Positions 27,969 to 37,178 of a stretch of DNA of 64,000 bases are shown in pieces; position 1 is the first letter of the stretch; each line of letters starts with the position of its first letter. The DNA lies in the NCBI RefSeq assembly GCF_002072155.1, contig NZ_BDIY01000015.1, positions 29,624 through 93,623 of the forward strand, read 5' to 3'. The translations under genes and the position numbers were made by a program. The notes below the pieces were generated by a model. The model saw only the letters and a program-made list of their open reading frames with translations, was not told the origin of the DNA and did not search any database. This stretch comes from Roseovarius sp. A-2. GTDB taxonomy: Bacteria; Pseudomonadota; Alphaproteobacteria; Rhodobacterales; Rhodobacteraceae.

Positions 27969-28424
27969 TTAGGATGGGCGCGGCGATGTACCGAATGCTG
28001 GGCTTTTGGGGCTGGGCACTCGTCTCGCGGCGCATTGTGCCCTCTTGATCGTGTCGGCAATTCGGGTGATTGACGCGCCTTTGGTTTGAAGGTGTGTCGT
28101 CAATCCGATTGTCGCCTCTTTGAGGTTCGCGATGCAGGATTGTCGCAGATGCGAGGGCGCCAAAGAATTGCGAGCAAGACTCAGAAGGCGATCAAAAGGT
28201 GCCTGAAAATGATGCGTCGCGGCGTCTGGCTGACCGTTGTCGATGGCCAGTTCCGCAAGGTTGTGGTGGGATATAGCCAGAATCGTTGCTGCATTGCTGG
28301 GGCTGGAGTCATGTTCCGCGATTTCAAGCAGGCGCTCGGCTTCCAATAGGGCAGCGGCATAATCTTTCTGAGCCGCACTATTTTCACCGCTGTTATTCAG
28401 CGTTAACTGCTGACTTTCCGATCC
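27969..28424 (-). pseudogene. Helical-repeat protein fragment
   Basis: An open stretch without an ATG (first possible start is TTG 28346), giving a helical, TPR-like sequence such as LEIAEHD, ILAISHHNLAELAIDNG and PSHLRQSCIANLKEA. It continues in the same frame directly after the stop of the broken Fur-family gene, so a deletion probably joined the two. Probably the C-terminal part of a larger lost gene; low certainty. Confidence 0.4.
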
Positions 28425-28766
28425 CTACGTTACTTTCCTGCAGTAAAGCTCAAGGCGGTGGGTCACGATCTCATAGCCGTGATCCTTGGCAATCCGCCGC
28501 TGCAACCTTTCGATCTCTGCGGATACGAACTCTCTGATTTCGTCGGTCTCGACGTCAATCAGATGATCATGGTGCGGTCTCGATGCCAACTCGAACCGCA
28601 TGACACCGCCATCGAAGGTATGAGTGCGCAGAAGGCCCTACTCCACGAGAGTGGACAGTGTCCGATATGTCGCGGCCTGACTGACGCTCGCATCTTCTTT
28701 TGTGCGTGCAAGGATTTGGTCTGCATCGGTGTGGCATTGCAAGAATTTTGCGAGTGCCTCGCAATA
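28425..28766 (-). pseudogene. mur: Fur/Mur-family regulator, inactivated
   Basis: The conserved C-terminal two-thirds is readable: ASVSQAATYRTLSTLVE (recognition helix), a TAG stop at 28638-28640 where Ala is expected, then GLLRTHTFDGGVMRFELASR and HHDHLIDVETDEIREF, the metal-binding His cluster. The N-terminal ~25 residues are missing; an in-frame stop lies at 28767. It is divergent from sitABCD, the normal place for the manganese regulator Mur. The mur name is by context. Confidence 0.8.
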
Positions 28767-28776
28767 TCATTGACTC

Positions 28777-28792
28777 TGCAAGTAATTCGCAA
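28777..28792. promoter_or_regulatory. Candidate Mur/Fur box before sitA
   Basis: TGCAAGTAATTCGCAA, with a GCAA/TTCGC dyad, lies 59 bases before sitA. It resembles the Mur/Fur-type boxes of alphaproteobacteria. Its dedicated local regulator is broken, so any binding would need a Fur-family protein encoded elsewhere. Confidence 0.4.
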
Positions 28793-28850
28793 TAGCAATC
28801 AGAAAATCACACGCCCGAGGCACGGTTAGTATCCCGAAGGAGACAACATC

Positions 28851-29807
28851 ATGAATTTTACCAAGAGAACATTAATGGTGGCAGCGGCGGCTTTTGCTAT
28901 GGCCTTGCCTGCGGCCGGTGCATGGGCACAAGAGCGCATGGATATCGTAGCCACGACCGGTATGATCGGTGATGCGGCGCGCCAGGTCGGTGGCGACTTG
29001 GTAGAAGTTCGCGCTCTGATGGGGCCGGGCGTTGACCCGCACGCTTACCGTCAGACACGCACCGACATTGTGGCGCTGGCGAACGCGGATCTGGTACTGT
29101 GGCACGGTCTCTATCTCGAAGCACAGATGGAAGATTTCATGCGCGGCCTTGAAGAGGGCGGGAATGTAGTTGCCGTGGCAGAGAGCCTTCCGCGTAATCT
29201 TCTGATCGGAAACGAGGATTATGATGACAAGTTCGACCCCCACGTCTGGATGAACCCCAACCTCTGGAGCCGCGTCGTTCTGAACGTGCGCGATGCCATG
29301 ATCGAGGCTCAGCCCGAAAACGAGGAGATCTTCCGCGCCAACACTGAAACGCACCTCGCCGAACTGGAAGAACTGGCACAATACACCACGCAGGTTTTGT
29401 CCTCTGTTCCCGCTGAAAGCCGCGTTTTGTTGTCTGCTCATGATGCGTTCAACTATTTCGGCAACGCCTATGGGTTTGAAGTGATCGGTATTCAGGGTAT
29501 TTCCACTGAAAGCGAAGCCGGATTGCAGCGTATCGCCGAACTGGTCGACATGTTGGTTGATCGCGATGTTCGGGCGGTTTTCGTCGAAAGCTCGGTTTCG
29601 GATCGCAACATCCGCGCGCTGATCGAAGGTGCTGCGGCGGAAGGGCATGAAGTTGTCATCGGCGGCACTCTGTTTTCTGACGCGATGGGCGAGGATGGCA
29701 CATATGAGGGCACATATGTCGGTATGATCGACCATAACACCACTGTGATTTCTCGTGCTCTTGGTGGTGAAGCACCTGAGCGCGGCATGTCCGAACTCCT
29801 GAATTGA
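28851..29807 (+). CDS. sitA: Manganese/zinc ABC transporter binding protein
   Basis: A 318-residue cluster A-I binding protein. The signal peptide covers residues 1-26 (ending AWAQ). Metal ligands are expected in VDPHAY (His63 region), FDPHVWMNP, a Glu in GISTESEAG and the Asp in GMIDHNTT. The lack of a His-rich loop favours Mn over Zn. AAGGAG precedes the ATG. First gene of sitABCD. Confidence 0.93.
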   Translation: MNFTKRTLMVAAAAFAMALPAAGAWAQERMDIVATTGMIGDAARQVGGDLVEVRALMGPGVDPHAYRQTRTDIVALANADLVLWHGLYLEAQMEDFMRGLEEGGNVVAVAESLPRNLLIGNEDYDDKFDPHVWMNPNLWSRVVLNVRDAMIEAQPENEEIFRANTETHLAELEELAQYTTQVLSSVPAESRVLLSAHDAFNYFGNAYGFEVIGIQGISTESEAGLQRIAELVDMLVDRDVRAVFVESSVSDRNIRALIEGAAAEGHEVVIGGTLFSDAMGEDGTYEGTYVGMIDHNTTVISRALGGEAPERGMSELLN

Positions 29808-30637
29808 TGGAACCCAGAATGACACGCGTAGCCGCAACTATCGCGGCGCAGGACGGTCGGGCAATTAGCCCGGCCGCAGCTGCGTCTGACTGTCCGCTCA
29901 CATTGCAGGGCATTACCGTTTCTTACGGAGAAAAACCGGCCGTCTTTTCGGTAGACGCCGCGTTCCCCGCCAATGCGATGACTGCCATCATCGGGCCGAA
30001 CGGCGCGGGGAAATCAACGATGCTCAAGGCCGCGCTTGGAGTGATCCCGCGCCTCTCTGGTGAGGTGTCTGTCTTTGGGGTGCCCATCGAACAGGCCCGT
30101 GACCGCATTGCCTATGTGCCACAACGCGCCAGTGTGGACTGGGATTTTCCGACCACCGTGATCGACGTGGTCCAGATGGGGCTTTACCGCAAGGTCGGGC
30201 TGATCGGGCGGTTGTCGGGGGCGATGACGGCGCAGGCCAAAGAATGTCTGGACCGTGTCGGCATGGCTGACTTTGCACACCGGCAGATCGGTCAGCTTTC
30301 GGGTGGCCAACAGCAGCGGGTGTTCCTTGCGCGTGCCTTGGCGCAGGATGCTGATCTATACCTGTTGGACGAACCTTTTGCCGGTGTTGATGCCGCCACC
30401 GAGCGCGCGATCATTGATGTGCTGAAGCTATTGAAATCCAACGGCAAGGCTGTGGTCGCGGTGCATCACGATCTCTCAACCGTACGCGATTACTTCGATC
30501 ATGTGTTCTTGATCAACGTCCGGCGCGTGGCTGAAGGGCCGGTTGAGACGACGTTTACGACCGAGAACCTCAATGCCACTTATGGCGGCAGACTTGGCGC
30601 CACGCATATGGCCGAGCTTGAGGGCGTGGCATCGTGA
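29807..30637 (+). CDS. sitB: Manganese ABC transporter ATP-binding protein
   Basis: A 276-residue ATPase with Walker A GPNGAGKST, signature LSGGQQQR and Walker B LYLLDEPF. The ATG overlaps the sitA stop (TGATG); ATG 29819 is an alternative. Its stop overlaps the sitC start. It powers import through SitC and SitD. Confidence 0.94.
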   Translation: MEPRMTRVAATIAAQDGRAISPAAAASDCPLTLQGITVSYGEKPAVFSVDAAFPANAMTAIIGPNGAGKSTMLKAALGVIPRLSGEVSVFGVPIEQARDRIAYVPQRASVDWDFPTTVIDVVQMGLYRKVGLIGRLSGAMTAQAKECLDRVGMADFAHRQIGQLSGGQQQRVFLARALAQDADLYLLDEPFAGVDAATERAIIDVLKLLKSNGKAVVAVHHDLSTVRDYFDHVFLINVRRVAEGPVETTFTTENLNATYGGRLGATHMAELEGVAS

Positions 30638-31851
30638 ACTCTTTCCTTGATGCTCTCTTGCTGAATGCTGGCTACAATGCTGCTCTCGTCGCCATTGGCG
30701 CGGGGCTTTTGGGCTTTGCCGCAGGTTCATCTGGCACCTTCCTGTTTCTGCGTAAACGCGCACTTGTGTCGGATGCCACGGCCCATGCGACCCTGCCCGG
30801 TGTGGGGATCGCGTTTATCATCATGGTGTCGATGGGGTATGACGGGCGCAACCTGATCGGGTTGTTGCTTGGCTCGGCGGTGACGGCGGCCATTGGTCTT
30901 GTGATTATTGAATGGATCGCACGCCGCACAAGATTGGCCGAAGATGCGGCCATCGGGGCGGTTCTGGGCACGTTCTTTGGTCTTGGGATTGTCTTGTTGA
31001 CGATCATCCAAACCATGAGTTCCGGACGTCAGGCGGGGCTGGAGGGGTTCCTGCTTGGATCAACTGCGGGCATGCTCTTTCAGGATGCTGTCGTCATCGC
31101 GATTGGCGGGTCTTTGGCTGTTTTTGCGACTTGGCTGATGCGCCGCCCGATGACGCTGGTGGCGTTCGATGCGGAGTATGCAGCCGCGATGGGATATAAC
31201 GTGCGCCGGATTGACCTGTTGATGATGGGCCTTGTCATGGCCGTTACGGTTATTGGGTTGAAGCTTGTCGGATTGATCCTGATTGTGGCGATGCTGATCA
31301 TTCCACCCGTTACGGCGCGTTTCTGGACCGATCGCAGCGGCCGCGTGGTCTGGATCGCCGGTGTGGTCGGCGGTGCGTCAGGCTATATGGGGGCGGCACT
31401 CTCTGCATCAGCATCCGCTATGCCGACCGGGCCTATCATTGTGTTGATGGCGGCTGCGATTTTCCTGTTCTCTCTCATTTTCGCCCCTGTGCGCGGAGTT
31501 GCCGCCGCTGTCATCCGGCACCACAGATTCCAGCGTCGGGTTCACCGCCGCCAAGGGTTGCTGTCACTGTCGCGCGAGGAGCCGATCCGCGAAAAGTTTA
31601 CGTTACGCTTGTTGGAACGTGATGGCCTGATCCGGCCTGATGGTGTGCCAACCGACAAAGGGCGCGCGCAGGCGGCAAAGGTATCGCGTGATGAACGCCG
31701 TTGGGATGTTGCCCGCGAGGTACATCAGGACGCGGGGCTAACTGGTCGCTACGATGGGCTGACACCCATCGAAGAGGTCTTTACCTCCGATGAAATACAA
31801 GAATTCGACCGCAGGCTCGGCCCGCCGGTCGCCGTAGGAGGGCTGGCCTGA
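30634..31851 (+). CDS. sitC: Manganese ABC permease with C-terminal DtxR-like domain
   Basis: A 405-residue protein starting at a GTG that overlaps the sitB stop. Residues 1-285 form the ABC-3 permease with eight or so membrane segments. Residues about 300-400 add a soluble tail (REKFTLRLLERDGLIRPDG, VAREVHQDAGL) that resembles the winged-helix and dimer region of DtxR/MntR. This tail could sense Mn2+ and gate uptake from the cytoplasm; that is inference. Confidence 0.9.
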   Translation: MNSFLDALLLNAGYNAALVAIGAGLLGFAAGSSGTFLFLRKRALVSDATAHATLPGVGIAFIIMVSMGYDGRNLIGLLLGSAVTAAIGLVIIEWIARRTRLAEDAAIGAVLGTFFGLGIVLLTIIQTMSSGRQAGLEGFLLGSTAGMLFQDAVVIAIGGSLAVFATWLMRRPMTLVAFDAEYAAAMGYNVRRIDLLMMGLVMAVTVIGLKLVGLILIVAMLIIPPVTARFWTDRSGRVVWIAGVVGGASGYMGAALSASASAMPTGPIIVLMAAAIFLFSLIFAPVRGVAAAVIRHHRFQRRVHRRQGLLSLSREEPIREKFTLRLLERDGLIRPDGVPTDKGRAQAAKVSRDERRWDVAREVHQDAGLTGRYDGLTPIEEVFTSDEIQEFDRRLGPPVAVGGLA

Positions 31852-32783
31852 TGGGTGCTGATTTTGTTCAATTTTCACTGGTGCCTATACTGATAGGCAT
31901 TTTTGCATCTGTTGCCTGCGCCTTGCCCGGTAATTTTCTGATCCTGCGCCGTCAGGCGCTGATTGGGGATGCGATCAGCCATGTGGTGCTGCCGGGTATC
32001 ATCGTGGCCTTCTTGATCACTGGAACAGTGGCTGCGATACCGATGATGTTGGGCGCGGCGGGGGCCGCAGTGGTCGCGGTGGTCCTGATCGAAGCGGTCA
32101 AACGTCTTGGCGGGATCGAGCCGGGTGCCGCGATGGGAGTGATTTTCACTACGCTCTTTGCGGGCGGTGTCTTGCTGCTCGAGCAGTCTGATACGTCAAA
32201 GGTCCATCTGGACGTCGAACATGCACTGATGGGCAATCTGGAATCGCTGATCTGGTTCAGGACGACGGGATGGGAGTCTGTTCTCGATCCGGTGGCATTG
32301 GCCAGCATACCGCATGAACTGCCTCGCATGGCCGCAGTTTGCGTGTTGATCATTGCGTTGGTTCTCACGTTCTGGCGGTGGCTCAAGATCGCCACTTTCG
32401 ACGAAGGATTTGCCCAAGCTCTGGGCATCCCAGCCGGGGCGCTCGGCTTTGGTTTGGTGATCACTGCCGCAGTGGCCGCTGTCGCGGCATTTGACGCAGT
32501 CGGGTCGATCATCGTGATTGCGATGTTCATCTGCCCGCCCGCTGCAGCACGATTGATGACAAATCAGCTTGCAACGCAGGTCTGGTGGTCGGTTGGGTTC
32601 GCCATCCTGTCCGCTGTTCTAGGCTATGTGTTTGCGGGTTACGGACCGCTCTGGTTCGGTAGTCAGAACGCGGTGAGTGCGGCTGGCATGATCGCCACGG
32701 TCTCGGGCATCATTCTCGGGCTGGCGTGTCTATATGGGCCCCATCGGTCCCGTGTGGGCGTCGGGCGCGAGGAAACTGCCTAG
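31851..32783 (+). CDS. sitD: Manganese ABC transporter permease
   Basis: A 310-residue ABC-3 family permease with about nine membrane segments and the conserved RRQALIGDAISHVVLPGI loop near residue 33. It overlaps sitC by one base. It forms the channel with SitC. Last gene of the operon. Confidence 0.93.
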   Translation: MGADFVQFSLVPILIGIFASVACALPGNFLILRRQALIGDAISHVVLPGIIVAFLITGTVAAIPMMLGAAGAAVVAVVLIEAVKRLGGIEPGAAMGVIFTTLFAGGVLLLEQSDTSKVHLDVEHALMGNLESLIWFRTTGWESVLDPVALASIPHELPRMAAVCVLIIALVLTFWRWLKIATFDEGFAQALGIPAGALGFGLVITAAVAAVAAFDAVGSIIVIAMFICPPAAARLMTNQLATQVWWSVGFAILSAVLGYVFAGYGPLWFGSQNAVSAAGMIATVSGIILGLACLYGPHRSRVGVGREETA

Positions 32784-32957
32784 GCCGTGACACTCAAGTC
32801 GGGATCATTCGGTATGCGACGTTAGGCATCCCGAGTGATCTCGCAGCACCTCCAGAACACGACAGTCAGCGACGCGGCCTGCGCTGCATTTCTTCAGTAG
32901 AGTCAACTGCATTTTTTCGAAATTGAAGCGATCCCATCTTTTCGGATGGTTTTGCAG

Positions 32958-33065
32958 AGCGCCTCCGTCAGCGCGCTTATGAAACCACAGACCCTGCCCA
33001 TCGCAGTGTTTCCCGGCTGGGAGAGACTTGAGTTTTACAACCGTGAATGCGTTCGGTTTTGCCAT
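32958..33065 (-). pseudogene. Tyrosine integrase N-terminal stump
   Basis: Only the first 36 residues remain (MAKPNAFTVVKLKSLPAGKH, then DGQGLWFHKRADGGA). They match the arm-binding domain of P4-type integrases. Homology stops at 32957 and no catalytic domain follows. It lies 144 bases inside the right direct repeat, as expected for the integrase of an island that was later fixed. Confidence 0.75.
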
Positions 33066-33208
33066 GATAATATCCTCTTTGAGATATACGTTCTGGCGTG
33101 ACGCTACCCGGTTCATTCCGGGACGCCGTGACACCTTAACATGCCGATATTTATTGGGAATTTAATCCGGTGGCACTTAGTGAGAACGTATGACACAAAG
33201 AGAATACC

Positions 33209-33225
33209 CCTCCGGCGGGAGTATT
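33209..33225 (+). repeat. Island direct repeat, right copy
   Basis: CCTCCGGCGGGAGTATT, identical over 17 bp to 25808-25824. It sits between the integrase stump and the uvrD 3' end. Confidence 0.55.
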
Positions 33226-33272
33226 TTGGGAACGATGAAATGCAAATGCGCTTCATCGTTCACCAAATACTC
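33219..33272. terminator. Long hairpin at uvrD 3' end
   Basis: 21-bp arms (19 of 21 paired) begin with GAGTATTT and end at the ATGAA boundary, around a 12-base loop. Each arm is a GAGTATTTT-type repeat, one in each orientation. It starts 23 bases after the uvrD stop and could work as a bidirectional transcript end. Confidence 0.6.
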
Positions 33273-33294
33273 AAATAACGCCGGTCCGCCCCTC

Positions 33295-35631
33295 TCAGAA
33301 CGGCACGTCATCCGCGCCGGTGATGAAGCGGGCGACGACCTTCTTGATGCCGGCCTTCTCGAATTCGATTTCCAGCTTGTCACCCTCGATGCCGAGGATG
33401 GCCCCGTAGCCGAATTTCTGATGAAAGACGCGCTCGCCCACGGTGTGCGCGCTCAGCGCCTGAGCGTCGATCACCGGCGAGCGGGCCTCGGCCGGCTGGC
33501 TCATCTGGCGCGTGCCGCTGCGCGATTGCAGGCGGCGCCAGCCGGGGGAGTTGTAGACATTGGCCTGCGCCGCGCGGGTCTCAATCCCGGTTGAGGCCGC
33601 GCCGTAATTGCCACCGTAGAGGCCCGGCGGGGTGAGCACCTCGACATGCGCCTCGGGCAGCTCGTCGATGAAGCGCGAGGGCAGTTGCGATTGCCACTGG
33701 CCATAGACCCGGCGGTTGCCTGCAAAGGAGATGGTGCAGACCTCCTCGGCGCGGGTGATGCCGACATAAGCGAGGCGGCGTTCCTCCTCCAGCCCGCGCG
33801 TGCCGCTCTCGTCCATCGAGCGTTGCGAGGGGAAGAGCCCGTCCTCCCAGCCCGGAAGGAAAATGGCGGGAAATTCCAGCCCCTTGGCGGCGTGGAGCGT
33901 CATCAGGGTGATCTTCTCGCCCGCCTCTTCGGTCTCGTTATCCATGATCAGGCTGACATGTTCGAGAAAGCCTTGCAGGTTCTCGAACCCTTCCAGTGCC
34001 TTGACGAGTTCCTTGAGGTTTTCGAGGCGGCCCGGGGCCTCGGGCGTCTTGTCATTCTGCCACATGGTGGTGTAGCCGCTCTCATCGAGGATGATCTCGG
34101 CCAGTTCCATATGGGTGACGTCGTCGTCGCCGGTCATCCGGCCCCAGCGAGCGAGGCCCACGACAAGGTCGCGCAGGGCCGCCGCACCCTTGCCCTTGAT
34201 CGCGCCCTGCTCGACCGCCAGCGCAGCACCATCGACCAGCGAGACGCCATTGTCGCGGGCGATGCGCTGGATGGTCTGCTGCGCCTTGTCGCCAAGGCCG
34301 CGCTTGGGGGTGTTGACGATCCGCTCAAACGCCAGATCGTCGGCGGGCGAGGTGACGAGGCGGAAATAGGCCATGGCGTCGCGGATCTCCATCCGCTCGT
34401 AAAAGCGCGGGCCGCCGATGACGCGGTAGGGCATGCCGATGGTCAGAAAGCGATCCTCGAAGGCGCGCATCTGGTGGGAGGCGCGCACGAGGATGGCCAT
34501 GTCATCAAGGGAAAAGGCGCGCAACCCGCGGGTGCCACCCTGCATCGCCTCGACTTCTTCGCCGATCCAGCGGGCCTCTTCCTCGCCGTCCCAATGGCCG
34601 ATGAGACGAACCTTTTCGCCGTCCTCGGCCTGCGTCCACAACTCCTTGCCCAACCGGTCGCGATTGCCTGCGATCACGCCCGACGCGGCGGCGAGGATAT
34701 GCGGGGTGGAGCGGTAATTCTGTTCCAGCCGGATCACGGCGGCGCCGGGAAAATCCTTTTCAAACCGCAGGATATTACCCACTTCGGCCCCGCGCCAGCC
34801 ATAGATCGACTGGTCATCATCGCCGACGCAACAGATGTTGCGATGGCCGCCCGCCAGCAGGCGCAGCCAGAGATATTGCGCGACATTGGTGTCCTGGTAT
34901 TCGTCCACGAGGATGTATTTGAACCAGCGTTGGTATTGCGCCAGCACGTCGTCATGTTTCTGGAAGATCATCACCACATGCAGCAGCAGATCGCCGAAAT
35001 CGACGGCATTCAGCTCCCTGAGACGGGTCTGGTACTGGCGGTAGAGCGCGGGGCCCTTGCCGTCATAGGCACTGGCCTCAGCGGCGGGAAGGTTATCGGG
35101 GGTCCAGGCGCGGTTCTTCCACTGGTCGATGATCCCGGCAAGCTGCCGCGCGGGCCAGCGTTTGTCGTCAATGTTGGCGGCCTGCACCAGTTGTTTCAGC
35201 AGGCGCAGCTGATCGTCTTTATCGAGGATGGTGAAATTCGATTTCAGATCAACCAGTTCGGCGTGACGGCGCAGCAGCTTGACGCAGATCGAATGGAAGG
35301 TGCCGAGCCACGGCATGCCCTCGACCCGCTCGCCCATCAGGCGACTGACGCGCTCTTTCATCTCGCGCGCCGCCTTGTTGGTAAAGGTCACGGCGAGGAT
35401 TTCATTGGGATGCGCGCGCCCGGTGTTCAGCAGATGCACGATGCGCGTGGTCAGCGCCTTGGTCTTGCCGGTGCCCGCGCCCGCGAGCATCAGGACAGGG
35501 CCGTCGAGTGTTTCGGCGGCGCGGCGTTGCTCGGGGTTCAGATCGTCGAGATAGGGCGCGGGCCGCGCGGCCATGGCGCGGGCGGCTAGGCTGGCCCCTT
35601 CAAAGGCGTCGGATTCGTCGAATGTGCTCAT
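33295..35631 (-). CDS. uvrD: UvrD/PcrA/Rep-type DNA helicase
   Basis: A 778-residue SF1A helicase. Walker A AGAGTGKTKAL (about 50-60), DEYQDTN and GDDDQSIYGWRGA are visible, as is the C-terminal QKFGYGAILGIEGDKLEIEF region of the PcrA/UvrD type. It unwinds DNA in mismatch and nucleotide-excision repair. The start at 35631 (MSTFDESDAF) is preferred; the frame is open upstream but that extension is non-homologous. Confidence 0.94.
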   Translation of the reverse strand: MSTFDESDAFEGASLAARAMAARPAPYLDDLNPEQRRAAETLDGPVLMLAGAGTGKTKALTTRIVHLLNTGRAHPNEILAVTFTNKAAREMKERVSRLMGERVEGMPWLGTFHSICVKLLRRHAELVDLKSNFTILDKDDQLRLLKQLVQAANIDDKRWPARQLAGIIDQWKNRAWTPDNLPAAEASAYDGKGPALYRQYQTRLRELNAVDFGDLLLHVVMIFQKHDDVLAQYQRWFKYILVDEYQDTNVAQYLWLRLLAGGHRNICCVGDDDQSIYGWRGAEVGNILRFEKDFPGAAVIRLEQNYRSTPHILAAASGVIAGNRDRLGKELWTQAEDGEKVRLIGHWDGEEEARWIGEEVEAMQGGTRGLRAFSLDDMAILVRASHQMRAFEDRFLTIGMPYRVIGGPRFYERMEIRDAMAYFRLVTSPADDLAFERIVNTPKRGLGDKAQQTIQRIARDNGVSLVDGAALAVEQGAIKGKGAAALRDLVVGLARWGRMTGDDDVTHMELAEIILDESGYTTMWQNDKTPEAPGRLENLKELVKALEGFENLQGFLEHVSLIMDNETEEAGEKITLMTLHAAKGLEFPAIFLPGWEDGLFPSQRSMDESGTRGLEEERRLAYVGITRAEEVCTISFAGNRRVYGQWQSQLPSRFIDELPEAHVEVLTPPGLYGGNYGAASTGIETRAAQANVYNSPGWRRLQSRSGTRQMSQPAEARSPVIDAQALSAHTVGERVFHQKFGYGAILGIEGDKLEIEFEKAGIKKVVARFITGADDVPF

Positions 35632-35740
35632 GCGGGCGACAATAGCGCGGGGCGTGTCGGAGATAAAGAGATGTTCAGGGATTGTTCCGTGCCCGTCGCG
35701 GCACTGGACAAGCCTCTGAAAACCCGCACAAATGCGGGGC

Positions 35741-36880
35741 ATGGATCTGCATGCACTATACCCCGCCCTGAGTGACCTGCGCGCCCGTGCGCAGGCCCGC
35801 ATCCCGCGTTTCGTCTGGGAGTATCTCGACAGTGGCACCGGGGTGGAGGCCACCAAGGCGCGCAACCGGGTGATGCTGGATCAGGTGCGGCTGAGCCCGT
35901 CGATCCTGCATGGCGAGATCGCGCCGGACCTCGGCACGACGCTCTTGGGTGAGGACTATGCCTTGCCGGTGGGGATCGCGCCGGTGGGCATGTCAGGGCT
36001 GATCTGGCCGGATGCGGAGCGGCATCTGGCACGGGCGGCGACGGCCGAAGGGATGCCCTATACGCTGTCGACCGTGGCGGCGCAGCGGCCCGAGGATGTG
36101 GGCCCGCATCTGGGCGGGCGCGGCTGGTTTCAACTTTATCCGCCGCGCGCCCCGGAGATTCGCCGCGACATGCTGGCGCGCGCGCGCAACGCAGGCTTCG
36201 GGGTGCTGGTGCTGACCGTCGATGTGCCGGTGGGCTCTCGCCGCGAACGGCAGGTCCGCTCGGGCCTGACGCAGCCACCGCGCCTGACGCCGCGGCTGAT
36301 GGCACAGGTCGCGCGCTGCCCGGCCTGGGCAAGCGGCATGGCACGGCTGGGCATGCCGCGCATGCGGCTGATCGACGAGTATGCCGGGCAGACCAAGGGG
36401 CTGCCGTCGAACAAGCACGCGGGGTATTTGCTGCGCACCTCGCCCGACTGGGATTATCTGCGCTGGCTGCGCGACGCCTGGGAGGGGCCGCTGGTGGTCA
36501 AGGGCGTGTTGCGCGAGGAGGATGCGGCGGCGCTGGAGCAAGCCGGTGTCGATGCGATCTGGGTGTCGAACCACGCAGGGCGACAGTTCGACGCCGCCCC
36601 CGCCACAATCGAGGCGCTGCCGGAGGTGCGCGCAGCCACCACCCTGCCGGTGATCCTTGATGGCGGGATCGAGGGGGGCCTCGATATCCTGCGGGCGGTG
36701 GCCCTGGGGGCGGATTTCGTAATGATGGGGCGGGCGTGGCATTTCGCACTTGGGGCGCTTGGGGCGGATGGCCCCGCGCATCTGGCCGATATCCTGCGCG
36801 AGGATCTCAAGGCCAATATGGGGCAGTTGGGGTTGCACCGGGTCCCAGACGCCCGAAGCCGGTTGATCGGGGCAGGGTGA
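35741..36880 (+). CDS. FMN-dependent alpha-hydroxy-acid dehydrogenase
   Basis: A 379-residue enzyme of the LldD/glycolate-oxidase family. The FMN/substrate motifs are WVSNHAGRQFD (catalytic His and Arg), the conserved Lys in VVKGVL and LDGGIEGGLD. It oxidises lactate, glycolate or mandelate-type 2-hydroxy acids; which one cannot be read. Start ATG 35741 follows GCGGGG; ATG 35732 is possible. It is divergent from uvrD. Confidence 0.9.
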   Translation: MDLHALYPALSDLRARAQARIPRFVWEYLDSGTGVEATKARNRVMLDQVRLSPSILHGEIAPDLGTTLLGEDYALPVGIAPVGMSGLIWPDAERHLARAATAEGMPYTLSTVAAQRPEDVGPHLGGRGWFQLYPPRAPEIRRDMLARARNAGFGVLVLTVDVPVGSRRERQVRSGLTQPPRLTPRLMAQVARCPAWASGMARLGMPRMRLIDEYAGQTKGLPSNKHAGYLLRTSPDWDYLRWLRDAWEGPLVVKGVLREEDAAALEQAGVDAIWVSNHAGRQFDAAPATIEALPEVRAATTLPVILDGGIEGGLDILRAVALGADFVMMGRAWHFALGALGADGPAHLADILREDLKANMGQLGLHRVPDARSRLIGAG

Positions 36881-37178
36881 GCGAGATTTTTCCACAAAAA
36901 TTCAATACGTTACATGAAACACATTACAATGTACGTACAAAGCATATACACGGCAAGGCGGCTAGGGACAAACCGGAGAAAAAGAAGAAATCCGGCACAT
37001 CCTGGACGTGACGGGATGCGGCCCACCCCCGCCGGGTAGGGGGACCCACCCTTCGGGACAGGAAATTCCCCCAACCGGCGAATCCCCGGAATGGCGGATT
37101 GCGCAATGTCTTCACAAATCCTACAAGGTCACAGCGCCGCAGCGCGGCATGAGACGTGACCAACCGGGGGTAGAGGCC

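Noticed and set aside
27969..28346. A complete small gene with a TTG start upstream of sodB.
   Set aside because: The open frame continues upstream without a start to the stop of the broken mur gene, so it is more likely a truncated remnant.
28559..28798. Small minus-strand open frames (65-80 codons) in other frames over the mur remnant.
   Set aside because: They are shadows; only the frame carrying the Fur signatures is meaningful, and it has a stop.
25808..33225. Treating the 17-bp repeats as proven attL/attR.
   Set aside because: Similar CTCCGGCGGGAGTATT sequences are common between genes in Rhodobacterales, so the bracket is suggestive only.
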